Shown in pieces: positions 1-12,300 of a stretch of 64,000 nucleotides of DNA (position 1 is the stretch's first letter; every line of letters starts with the position of its first letter). Below the pieces are notes generated by a model. It was not told the DNA's origin. It did no database searches and saw only the letters and a list, made by a program, of their open reading frames with translations. The stretch covers positions 1-64,000 of the forward strand of contig JASAND010006899.1 of the NCBI GenBank assembly GCA_030248195.1. Direction: 5' to 3'. Origin of the DNA: Trissonchulus latispiculum. Lineage: Eukaryota > Nematoda > Enoplea > Enoplida > Ironidae. The position numbers were made by a program, and so were the translations under genes.

Positions 1-185
1 TCATCGTCACCGGCCGCCTGAAGCATTTCTGCAGAAATGCGGCAAATTCCAGGTACTTTCCTCCGTTTAAGGCTTTTCACGACAGTCTCTACTTCCGCAA
101 AATTTGGTTTACGAGCAGCGTTATCTTCTTCTTCCTGGATGTGATCGGAGCCCGAATTCTCAACCAGATTTGTTGCAGTTCTGGA
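1..185 (-). mobile_element. LINE reverse-transcriptase fragment
   Basis: Reading the minus strand from 185 to the window edge gives an open frame of about 61 residues after an in-frame TAA at 186-188. It contains EVETVVKSLKRRKVPG followed by ICRISAEMLQAAGDD. This matches the conserved block just before the RT palm of non-LTR retrotransposons of the RTE/CR1/Jockey type (pattern 'lK.gKapGidgi.aEmLk.gGd'). It is a partial copy that continues off the left edge. The clade cannot be decided from this piece. The assignment rests on motif recognition only. Confidence 0.72.
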
Positions 186-834
186 TTACGGTATGATTAG
201 CTGATCTGTTAATGTCTTGTTATCAAGATGGCTGTGGTAGAGGAGTGACTATTATTGTGGTCAGAGAAATATGCCGGAAAAGATTTGTTTAAGAAGGAAT
301 GACAGTTTACTTTTCAGGTTGCTGCTACTGTCAATTTTTGACGATAGACTTTGTGCTGAACTTGTAAGAAATTGATAAGAAGGGAACGCCTTTTTTTAGT
401 GCATACCAGCCAAACACTTAGTTTCCTTAACTCATGTGTGGAGAGTAGAAGTCTGTTTATACCTGATTGAGATATCGTTCTTCAATCTCCGGTCGAATAT
501 AGGTTTACCAAATCGTATTGCCTGAGATTATCGCCATTTGTTATGTTATTCCATATTTTCGTTGCGTTATCAGTTTATTATATTTTATTAAATTTTATTA
601 TCTCCAAAATTTGGTTTATACTACGGAAAAGAGCGGTTTAGTTATCCATTAGGTAGGTAGGTAGGAACCAGCCGATGTGTTGCATTGCTTCCTATCTGTA
701 GTAAGTTTTAAATCTTGTAAAACGCAGTTCGTGCTCTAAGTAGCAGCAGCACGAAGAAAGAGTAGAAAGCGGAGAATCATTGCCGGTGCCACGTTTGTAC
801 AGTGAAATAAAGAAATTGCTATAGAGAAAGAAGT
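186..834. other. Unannotated AT-rich stretch
   Basis: I see no coding exon, RNA gene or clear inverted repeat here. A short (TAGG)n run lies near 650-666. Confidence 0.5.
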
Positions 835-1173
835 GGATCTTTTCCACAATGTCCCTCAAAACAATGTTGTTGGGTTAAGGGTTATTGGGTGATTTAAATG
901 CGTTCATATTTTAGTAGATTGAGGCTGAGGCTTAGTGGTTTCAAAAAAATAATTTTTTTTAAATTTGAAAATTTTTGAATTTAAAAAATTTTTGGTAGAA
1001 TCGATCATGCTGGGCATTTTTCCTTCTTGCACCAACATCTGAAAATGAATCCTTCCGCCTGAATACAGTAGTAATTGAGGGCGGCAGCACCCTGCCAAAA
1101 TAATGCATTTGGATCACCCAATAACCACCAAACCAACCACTCTGTTTTGAGGGGGGGATCGTGGAAAAGATCC
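835..1173. mobile_element. MITE-like inverted repeat, about 340 bp
   Basis: The two ends are imperfect inverted copies. The left end GGATCTTTTCCAC (835-847) is matched by GTGGAAAAGATCC at 1161-1173. The pairing continues for about 70 bp through CCTCAAAACA and GGTTATTGGGTGAT. The centre is A/T homopolymer. No coding capacity and no clear target duplication were found. Confidence 0.75.
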
Positions 1174-1236
1174 AAAGAATGAACGGACAAACGGAAACCC
1201 GGGCGAAATTAATGTCAATTATTTATTATTAACTAG

Positions 1237-2785
1237 GGGCCTATTTCTTTAAAGATTAAAAAGGTCGGATTAAACGGATTAAAAATCAGCCGGATTAAAA
1301 TTTTAATTGCTATTTCTTTAATGATGGATTAAACGGATTAAACAGATTAAAATTAACTCGTTTAATTCGACCATTTTTAATCCGCGGATTAAACGAGTTG
1401 ATTTTAATCCGTTTAATCCGCCATTAAAGAAACAGCGATTAAAAATTTTAATCCGCCAGCTTTTAATCCGTTTAATCCGCGTAGCTACACGGGGATTAAA
1501 AACTAGTTGAAAATACAGGCGGCGGATTAAACGGATTAAAATTAATCTTTAAAGAAACAGCGATTAAGAAGGTCGGATTAAAATTAACTCGTTCATTTTT
1601 TAATCCGAAGTGTGAATAAAGAAACAGGATTAGATTAAAATTTTAATCCTAGATGCATTAAAGAAATAGGATTAAATTTAATCCGTTTAACTCGTTTAAG
1701 GTGGTGATTCCTTTTGGGCACATATTGTTATTTGGTCACGTAAATCAAGATGAAATTTGATGAAACTTTCCGAAATACGTTCTTTTAGCGTTCTAACATC
1801 CTCCGCGCAATCCCGACTCAAAAATTCGAGATTTCGGGTCAGAGTGGTTTTTCCTAATTTCTGAACGTTTGGCAGCCGCTATACAGTTACGACTATATTC
1901 ATTCGAAAGATCTCATTTAGCTTCACATTTTTGCTTTTTAAAGTAAGTTTCTAGCTTTTCTCTACCGTGAGATATAGCCGATTTTCTTGTTTTGGCGTCG
2001 AAAACTTGTCATTTTTGCAGAAATCAGTTAATCCATCATTTCTTGAACTATGCAAGCAGTAAAATCAAACTAAGGGCGTCGATCGGAAGGTCGCATAGGG
2101 GCAAATTATCCGATGCATGATTGTTTTCCAACAGCTATCCCGTAAGCTGTTATCATAAAAAATGTCGTTTTTGCAAAAACACGACCAATTTTTTTCCAAA
2201 GATTGTGGAGCATTCACAATGCGAGCTTGGGGGGCTGCTACTGCACAAATGTGTTCTGCACAAATATACCCAGGGACGATTTTTTAGTTGCCCCGATTGC
2301 TGCTTTTTAGCTCTAGTAATCGCTTGACAAATGTGGGAAAAGTAGGTAAAATCCAGGTTACGCACACATTTCAGCTTATTTCTCTATAACGAAGAGCGAT
2401 TTCACAATAAATAAAAAATCGTCCCCAGCTATTTGATGGAGGTATCGAATGATATAACCGATGTCTCGCGAAAAAATTTACTTGAGTCTGCAAAAATTCT
2501 GGAAAATTATACTTCTTCTAAAATGTGTTAAAAATATTTTAGAAAAGCAACATTAGTTTCGTGGCATGCATTAAAAAGAGAAAATGTCAAGCTACATTTT
2601 GATATAAAAATGGCTTCTTAACTCCAAGTAATGAATGAGTTATAATGGTGCAAACGCTATGTGACCAAAGGGAATCACCACCTTAACTCGCCGGTTTAAA
2701 TTATAATCCGTTTAATCCGAGGTGCTATTTCTTTAATGCGGATTAATTTTAATCTAATCCGTTTAATCTTTAAAGAAATAGGGCC
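1237..2785. mobile_element. PIF/Harbinger-like element made of GGATTAAACGGATTAAA motifs
   Basis: The left end GGGCCTATTTCTTTAAAG and the inverted right end GGCCCTATTTCTTTAAAG are flanked by TAG on both sides (1234-1236 and 2786-2788). That fits a 3-bp target duplication. The body outside the nested insertion consists almost entirely of direct and inverted copies of the hexamer-like phrase GGATTAAAC/GTTTAATCC. A TTAA-type element (1696-2686) is inserted in it. The superfamily is inferred from the GGSCC terminus and the 3-bp duplication; no transposase is present. Confidence 0.7.
1696..2686 (+). mobile_element. TTAA-flanked element, subfamily 1, copy A
   Basis: Starts TTAAGGTGGTGATTCC and ends GGAATCACCACCTTAA, with the tetranucleotide TTAA at both boundaries as in piggyBac-type insertions. 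It is about 990 bp, non-coding and inserted in the 1237-2785 element. It has related copies at 27503, 32931, 33060, 34046 and 36136-42727. Confidence 0.85.
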
Positions 2786-2907
2786 TAGGAAGAAAATGAA
2801 AGATCTGTATTCAAGACTGAATAAAGCCTTGAAAATTTAAGCACTAAAGAATTAAATGTTGGCCAAAGTAAACATGGCTTCTACACTTTGCTAACTTCGT
2901 TCTATGC

Positions 2908-2908
<1 letters not shown>

Positions 2909-2948
<40 letters not shown>
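2909..2948. repeat. (TA)n microsatellite
   Basis: About 20 uninterrupted TA units. They produce a spurious Tyr-Ile repeat reading frame on the minus strand. Confidence 0.95.
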
Positions 2949-2949
<1 letters not shown>

Positions 2950-3302
2950 GTTTATGTTTCCGTTTAACCGTTTGTCGTTTGCTTTGCTCCATTCACGATA
3001 AGCAAGTTTGAATGGCGCCCCACCATTGAACTGTTCTGCTCCGGCGTTGTTCCGTTGTAGCATTAATCGACTCGACTTCAACAGAAATTTTAACATATGT
3101 ATGATCAGATCCTGTGAATAGAGCTCATTATTAAAGGCTCCTTCATTTCGCATGCAGTTAGCCTTTGTTATCGAAACATTCCTTCTTACCGCTGGCGAAA
3201 GTGTTTCTTTTTAATTGAAATGTTCCTTTTAATCGAAAAAGTCCTGTAAGAAAGAAAATCTTTACTGGTTATTGTTGGCCGTTTTCTTGCGGATGAAACA
3301 CT

Positions 3303-6300
3303 ATGAGTCTATGCACTGCGTATCTTTACCGCAAGAGTGTATGGCTAGTACTGGCAGCTGTGCTAGGTGTAGAGAGCACGGGCTTCCACGGTAGAGACGA
3401 AAAGATTTTACCTGGTACGTTCTTCTCGGTTCTCTTAATTCCAGAGTTGGATCATATGAAGTTAGTCCCCCCCCCTAAGCGAGATTGGTCAACTTCAACA
3501 GCATACAACTAACACAACCTTAGAGCTTAAGTCGCACAGCGTTAGAAAAGCTGAAGGAAGCTTCAGAGAAAGCTGAAAGAAAGTGCTCTTTCGAATGCTA
3601 GAAGCCATTTTGCTGTATATAGCTTACAACCACAAAGTTTAGCTGTAATTTTTGGCAATTTTTCGAAATGTTATGGCGACAAGCTACAGCAAAATATCTA
3701 GCACTGGAAAGAGCGCGTCGTCAGCTTCCCAACGATGTGCGGCTGGAAGCTCTAATGCTATGTCCGTCGTCAGCAAAGTCCTGTTGAAGTTGACCAATTC
3801 TGCTTGGGGGAGGGTACTTCCGCTATGGTCCCTAGAGCTTGTGTAGGAGTCTTGAGCGAAAGTGATAAACCTAGAGCCATTTGAGGTCAACACATGAAGA
3901 TACGGTTTCCCCACTTTTCATAGTTGTCATAACATAACAGTTTCCAAAGAATTTTCTAGGTCCATATTGAATTAATTCAAATTCAAAAAGTAGTTTACGT
4001 ACTGTAAACAAACTGCTTTACACAGTTAAAGGCTCGTCTTAAATTCCAACGATGTATAAATCATGCTCTAAAGTGATGTTGATCTCTTGCAAGAAGCCTT
4101 TCCTTTGAAGTTGAACAACTTGTTGTTGAACAAGTATACTTTATAGCACACCTTAGCGTGCATTCACTGATTTATACGCACGCCGTGTGGGAAGCTCCGA
4201 GTGCGGGGCACGAGTGCGCGAAGCGCACGAGTGCCACGCACGAGGGCTTCCCACACGGCGTACGCAGTAGAAATTAGTGAACAACGCTAAGGTGTGTTGT
4301 AAAGTACTTATACAACGATTCAACCTCTCCTTAATTGATGAAACCTTACTCATTTATGTTGCAGCTGACAGCTAAGTTTACACAAATTTCAACATGAAAT
4401 GGCAGCAACGTTGTTGCTTGCCACGGCTGGGAGGCCTACTTTCTGGTGTGCAGCAGAGCTGTCTAAGTTGGAGCTCTGCTGTACACACTGCTGTAGCATG
4501 CAGGAAACTGTATGCTACAGCAACTTAGATTAGGGACCGGCTTCCCAGCATGCAGCGTGCGTATAACTTAGTTATACGCACGCTGCACTGTGCGTTATCT
4601 GATTTATATGCACAGTCTTTACATAGGAAAAGTGCAAAAGAGTTGTATAACAACATTTCTTCAATGAATTAGTCAAAAGGCAGTTCTATTAGAAATGGTT
4701 GCCCTTAAAAGGGCAGTTGGGATAAGAGATGAGTTGAGCGGCTTCAAAGCGTCTTCTTCATACCAGCCTATTTGGAGCTGGTATACTTGGTGACGGCCTT
4801 CGTTCCTTCAGAGACGGCATGTTTGGCCAATTCTCCGGGCAGAAGGAGACGGACGGCGGTCTGGACTTCCCGAGAGCTGATCGTGGATCGCTTGTTGTAG
4901 TGAGCCAGTTTCGAAGATTCCGCAGCAATTCGTTCAAATATGTCGTTCACAAACGAATTCATGATCGACATGGCCTTGCCGGAAATTCCGGTATCCGGAT
5001 GTACCTGCTTCAAAACTTTGAAAACATAGGACTTGTAGCTTTCCTTGCTCTTACGTCGGCGCTTCTTATCACCGGAACGCCCGGATTTGAGCTTTCCGGC
5101 GGATTTCTTACCGGATTTGGCGGAAACCTTAGGAGGCATGACGTAAATCAAACAGAAAGAATGAATGAATGAATGAATAGAAAACGCTTGAATGAGACTG
5201 ATGTTTGGACACTTGGCGAAAAATTCTTACCCGGGGAGTAGCAAACAAGCTCTGGCCAATGAAAAGCGGGCAGCCATTTGAATTAGCCAATCAGAGAGTA
5301 GCAACTTCCATTGATAAAACTACAGCGACGTAACACCTGTTACGGGGAAAGCTGCTGATTAAACAATTTAAGGTGCTGGTATCGCTTTGTGTAAATTTGA
5401 TTCTATAGGCTTTAATTCTTTATGAAAGTGGATGAAACTTTCCAAATATACTATTTCGGTGCTCCTTAACATTATGGGACCAGTCCCGCATTTTTAGGTG
5501 CAAAGATAAGAAATTTTGGTTTTTGCCATTATTCTCTTAGCACATAGTCGAGACACCAGATTGGTTGGTATGACTAGAAAGAGGGCACCAAAATGAACAT
5601 TTTTGCTTTTACAACTTTTGAGCTATCTCTAGTGGTTAAGTCAGTATAAGCAAAAAACGATTTTTGGGGTCCAAAAATGGCCGTTTTCGAGAAAATCAGT
5701 TTTTTCAAAATTACTGCCAAATCGTACGGACAATTTTGATTTATTTATACTCGATCGATACACAGTCTCATTGCACATTTTATCAATACCTATTAGCCGG
5801 AGTTTGTTGCTCTAAGCTAGAGATTTGGCCGAAAAACCATATTGGCAAAACTGCGATTATTTTGTTTTGAACATGGATTTCTCAAAAACTACCCAATGGA
5901 TTCGCGTGATTTTTGGCAGAATGAGAATTCGCACTATTGCGGAGGGACATTTTTCTTGGTTTGAGCTAAAACATCTCCAGTTGCGAGAAAACTCAATGCA
6001 AAGTTGCGAAATTTTGTGTCACCGCACATTTAATGGATTTTCTTGAGCGTTAAGACCTGCTGAGCCAAATCCCAAAAAATGTCCCTCGGCCCACATGTCC
6101 TTTATAGGTCGGCGCAAGAAAAAATTTTCCCCGATCCCACAGTTTTGAGAAATCGATGTTCAAAAATTTTTGGTCAATATTCAGTCGGTCAGATGTCAGT
6201 ATGTCAGAAAATTTTCGCTATTTTTGCGGATTTTTACTAGTTTCGTACTTTCATGAGAATCTACAGATTATACGCTTTAAAATGATGTATAAAGCTCTTT

Positions 6301-9300
6301 CCAATTCGCAAAATTGCGAAAGTTAGGGCGTTTCAAAAACTACCCACAAAAGCACTGCACAAAACGATACCAGCACCTTAAACAGAGAATTTCAGAGCAG
6401 TTTTCAAAATAGAACTGAATTTTTGGAGTGAATGAAAGATGTAAACTGAATTAAGTTTAATTAAACGCGTAATAGGACACATTGAAGGTGATGTTTGTAA
6501 ATTATTCATATTCTATATTATATTCACGATTCACTTTACGCACATTCGCGAATGCGTGACTTTCAACGATAAATAAATGGATTTTCGTTTGGACCACGAC
6601 GTTTCCACAATCATACAAACAAACATCTTATTAATCTTTTAGATTACTATTATAGATTATATAATTAGGAACTCTTGTTCATTATATATCATATATCGGC
6701 GGGCAAGCTGTTAGTGATAAAGATTTTTTGAAAGAGGATTTCTTTCAAATTAAAATTAATCTGTCCTTTTTCCATTTTAGGGACTGTGCCCTTCCTACCA
6801 ACTGCTGAACCAGTTAGAGTTACAGTGATGACCTTCAACACCTGGCATGCAGGAAAGGAAGTTAATAATGGAACCAGCAAACTGAATAAGGAAATTGAAT
6901 TGTCCAAGGCAGATGTAGTGCTTCTACAAGAAATGACAAATTGTGAGGTAATATAGCTGCAGCTTAAGGAGCATTGAACAGTGAGCGTAAGATTAGAGAA
7001 AAATTGAGAAGGAATTACTGCAATATAGCTTTTGGGTCATATACATCAAGCAAAAACCTCCTTGCTGAGCCAAAACTGGTCAACTTCAACAGTTTAATGA
7101 TGTAGTAACCATGAACAAGAACAAAGGTCTAGAAGGTACTAAAACCTGGAGCAAGAACCATTGTCTAATTTTAGGAACAGAAATGGGAATCTAAATTCAG
7201 GAACTGAGGTCTAATTTCAGGAACAGAAAGAGGAACATGGGTATATTTGCAGGAACGGGTAACTATTTCAGGATCCGGGTTTATTTGTAGGTATTAGGAT
7301 AAGACCCATCTTCCTGGTTCAGATCCTGAAATTAGACACCGTTCTCGTTCCTTTAGATTCCTTCATTAGAACCGCTTTCCTGTTCCTAAAATTAGACTTG
7401 ACCAATTGTTAGCTAAATAAAACCGACCAAATTTTAATATCTGGTTCGTTTTTAAATCCTAAAACTTTTCAGTGACACCATCTGCTCCAATTTTCAGAAG
7501 CAAATATACTGTTGAGTCTGCCCGTTTTTTGTAGAGGGACTTGCCCGTACAAATCCGAATTGTATTAAACTAAAATTCTATTATATAATCAAGAGTGTAT
7601 AATAGTAAGAGTGTGAAACTCTTGCACTAGCATGAACAAATCATGCTAGGTATGCTCGGTGCGTTAACTCGGGACACCCCCACGGAACTTCCGGGAGGGG
7701 TCCCACTTTGCACTATCTATCTACACGCTTTCATATAAGCGTGTGTCTGCTCGCTGATTCGCCCATTAGCCTAAGGCTTACAGTAGGCATTTTATTAGTA
7801 ATTTTTAATTAATTAATAATAACTTTAATTAGGTTAATGCAATTAAAAACTAACTCGACAACTTTGTAGCATTTTTTCTGCTCTTTTCAATGATACAAAA
7901 ATTGTTGCATAATGCAAAAATTCGAAGGAATGTAATCTGCAACAATTTCTATATCGTTGGAAAGAGCAGAAAAAATACTACAACGTTGTCGAGTTAGTTT
8001 TTAATTGCATTAACCTAATTAAAGTTATTATTAATTAATTAAAAATTACTAATAAAATGCCTACTGTAAGCCTTAGGCTAATGGGCCAATCAGCGAGCAG
8101 ACACACGCTTATATGAAAGCGTGTAGATAGTGCAAAATGGGACCCCCCCGGAAGTTCCGTGGGGGGGGTCCCGCGTTAACGCACCGAGCATACCTAGCAT
8201 GATTTGTTCATGCTAGTGTAAGAGTGTCACACTCCAGAGTTGGAAGTGGGTTGAAATTTCTTGACCCGCGGGTACCCGCGACCCGCGGACCCCTGACCCG
8301 CGACCCGCGACCCACGACCCGCGACCCACTGAGATTTTGGCGACCCACTTGACCCACTTCTTTAATTTGGACATTTCCGCATGTTTAAGTACTCTATAGC
8401 ATGCAACGAGCAAAATTAACCTTTTAAACATGAACATAGTGAAGTATTAAAACTTTCAAACAAAAATTTGACAAGTTCAAAGCTAACTCCATTAGATTTC
8501 GTCTTCGTTTTCGGTAGTTCTGAGCAAGTTATGCTATCGCAGAAGTGTTGGGACCTCGATCTGTCACCAGAGTCAGTATTTAGGCAATGTTATGAAGATA
8601 AAGATAAATTTGCTTGTAGCAATTTCATAAAAGTTCAGCCCCATTCTGGTTAATTTTTTTACAGCTGCGTGACGTCTACCGCAGGAGTTCCACTCCCAAC
8701 TTGGATATGATAGCAAACTACCTTTATAGTGGTTTGGGTATCCGTGGTACTCGTTTAGTGGTTGTATATCATACACATTATTTATTAGTCCCACTAGTAC
8801 ATAGTACAAATTAAATTAGGAATGATCATAACTCGTAGAACTATGTGGAAATTTTAAGCTTGGCATGTAAATATCAACTAGAGGAAGCAGTTCTTCAAGC
8901 TCTGCAGGCTACGTAAGCTATCAGCATTGTTTTTGCAGAAACGGTTTGTCAGTCAATCAGTGGCATTAAAGGCTTTGAGTGATAATAAAATATTTATGCC
9001 AATGAGTACATATGTCAGGGAAATGTTACTGAAATATTTTTGACTGAAGCTTCAAGACAGATTTAATTGAAATAAACAATTTTATCATAAAAGCAATATT
9101 ATAATGTATAAACACATTCAAATGAGCCAAAAGTTAAAGAAAAATTAAAAATTTTGTAAGTTTTCTGGTGAAATTAGCCCAAAATTTAGCGAAAAATTTG
9201 TGTGAACAAAAATAACTCTTGACCCGCTCTGACCCGCGGGTACCCACTGACCTGAAAGTCGACCCGCGGGTACCCACGACCCGCGGGTACCCGCGACCCA

Positions 9301-12300
9301 CTTCCACCTCTGTCACACTCTATCTATTATATACTCTTGATATAATTATTAAGAAGTCTTGTGCGTTTGATAGGATTCACCCTATGCGCGGAAAGAATCA
9401 AAAATTAAAACTTCTGATAGTTTTTGTGTCCTTTGCCCAAGTAAAGAATGAATTAATTGTACCAGTTAGGTCGTAAGCCTGTAAAGCCTCGTTTTACTCT
9501 ATAATATTTTGAAGAATACATAAGAATAATCTTTGGGTACTCACGCGCATTGTTCATATTTAGAACGGTGTTCTAGCTTTTTAATCTGCCTGACTTTGAC
9601 AAAGACTGGAAAATTGCTTCTAACGGCGACTGCTCTACTAATATCATTTTAACCAAGTTTCCGATAGTCCAAATGCTGACTAACGAAACGGAACCACTGT
9701 ATCGCAGAGCGGAGGTCGGTGTGAAAGTCCAGATATCAGGCAGCCCACTTCGGTACATGACTTTCTGGAATGTCCATTTGCCCTACAAAAACTATGGACC
9801 CTACCGTCTTTGTGAACAAAATTCGTCCTTTTCGGATGACGTACGTTCTAAATTGAATCGAAATTGGGTACTTATCCTGCCTGAACTGCACCAAAAAAGT
9901 TTAAGAATAGCTGCGGAATAGCAGGAACTTTAGTCCGATTTTTGAATGGGAAACCAGTAGTTAGCCTTCTGCTATTCTGCTGCTACTCTTAAACATTATT
10001 GGTGCAGCCCACGGTTAGTCTATTAAGCATACTTAATCGTAGTTGTAGAGCTCTATCAGGGTTCATGCGGACTTTTCAGTTTCAATTTCCAGGTTTTTCC
10101 AGGTCTTTCAAGGTTTTCAGCGGCAATTTTCCAGGTTTTGTATTATTAAATTTGGATCAAATTAGCGTAAATCTGGAGCAGTTTTGGTGTACCAGGACCT
10201 TAAAACCAGCGATGCAGACCAAAGCCCGACAACCAGGCCCCTGTCCCGACATAATTAAAGCAACGGTAAATCTTCGCTGGGTTATTCCGGAAAAATTGCA
10301 GAAAACTAGTTTTTTGCTTTTCCAGTGTTTTTTCGTTTTTCGATAACCCAAATAGTTTTAAACTGCTTCTGGAGCGCTAAAAAGTTCAAATTTTAACGAA
10401 TTAAAGTGTTAAACAGTATTTTAAAGGTACAAATATAAATCTAGACCGATTCAAAGAATTTTTAGAATTTTTCAATTTTTCAAATATAATTTTGAAAACT
10501 TTCGGAAATTTTTCAACAATTTCGCAAAATTCTCATAACTATTTGAAATTATCGAGTTGTCCGGTGCCCATGGTGCGGTATATAACTATTGGCATTTTAA
10601 TGGGTTAAATCTTTACAAAACTTGTAATTCGTTAAAATCCGAAAAAAGTAGTGTTAAACTGTTAAAAATACAAATCTAGTGTTAAAAAGTGTAACAAACT
10701 CTTCAAAAGTCTGAAAACTACATAATCACTAACGAATGTAAAACTGTTTTCAATATTTTTACTTTTTCTACAATTTACATTCCTATTACATATTTTTAAT
10801 TTTGACGGCGTATATAAATTTACAAAAATCGCTTCTCCGCGTTATACACCCAAATGATTTAGAAGCTGGTCAAAGAAGGGCATTTAGTATTCATTTTGGG
10901 CTACGAAACACGTATTATGATGGTACAATGCCATTATATCGCGCCGAAGGCGCGAAAACATTTTGAAAAATGGGCGTTTTCCACATGGCACGGAAAAAAT
11001 CCTGAGGGGTCCACAACTTCGGGGGGACTTTCCACTATTCCCCCTCCCCCCTGGCTACGCGCCAGCGCAGCAGTCAGGGGGGCGCAGTCCCCCAAAAGCT
11101 GAAGGCAATTTTTAATTTGGCAGTAAGTTTGCTCTTAAAAATTCTGAATTTTTTTGCTTAGCTAAGAAGATTGCGTATTTTACTTTGTTATGGCAAGCCA
11201 AAATAGAAACAAAAACAAAACATATACGTACATAGTGCATGTGCATAGGCAGAAAATATATAAGCAACTGCAGACAAAAGACTGACTGCAGAATCAAAGA
11301 AGTAAGCGGAGTCTGGAGGAGACAGCCCCCCAAAGAAGAAGCCAGCGTCCATTCTACGGCGAATTGTCTCAAGAAATTAATTTAGACCACCCTTAAAATT
11401 CCAACTACAGAATTTTACGGCTGCGTATTTTTAATCTGGACTGCGTAAATGCGTAGAATTTACGCAAAAAATCATGCAACCAACGGCAATTTTGGGTGGG
11501 CGAGGAGCCCCACAAAAGTAGAAGAACTTTTTAAAGCAGGATCTCCTGGATAAAGTTTCAGTATAATTTTCAGTAATCGCAATTATTGGTTATGTTCGCC
11601 TTTTAGGGTAAACTCTTCAGATTTGTGTTATGAAAATAAAATTTCAAATAAAATAGTTTAAGGAAAGGCGTATTGCTATAAAACATATACACGTATATTA
11701 TATAGAATCTCAAGTAGAAAACTATACGTATATATGTACAAACCATGAGTGAAAAAGTCACAATTCGGGCAATTTTTTCAATTTCAATGGCAAATATAAG
11801 AAATTTGGTGAAATTTTGGAATCAATCAGCAAATTCCAGGTTTTTCCAGGTGTTTACCCTAATTCCAGGTTTTTCCAGGTATTTCCAGGTTTTTCCAGGT
11901 CGCATGAACCCTGTCTATTTAATAATTATGTAAAACTTTGAAATCAGGTGGGAACCGAAAGATGTGAAGAAAAGTGTCCAAGGCAAGCATCGAACTGCCG
12001 AGTGAAGATTTTCGGATATATTAATTTACAGCTCCTTTAATTTTATTACGCCAATTTCAAACCTTTCGGATTCACGTGGACGTGAAACGTTGACAACAAT
12101 TTGGCCGTCCGAGCCGAGGTATTTTGAAGTCAGTATTAATGGCTAATTAAACCGAGGAACATGAAATAAAAAGTATACAAACTGCGTTGCCAACTTCCCT
12201 ACACCCACGCGTTAAGGATATACAAAAACACGTGCTACCACTTAAATGTAGAGGTCAAAATTTCTGAACCGACATCGACACAAACATCTTGGCTTGGCAC

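Noticed and set aside
2902..3153. Frames with Tyr-Ile repeats, also at 54860-55120
   Set aside because: Translations of (TA)n microsatellites.
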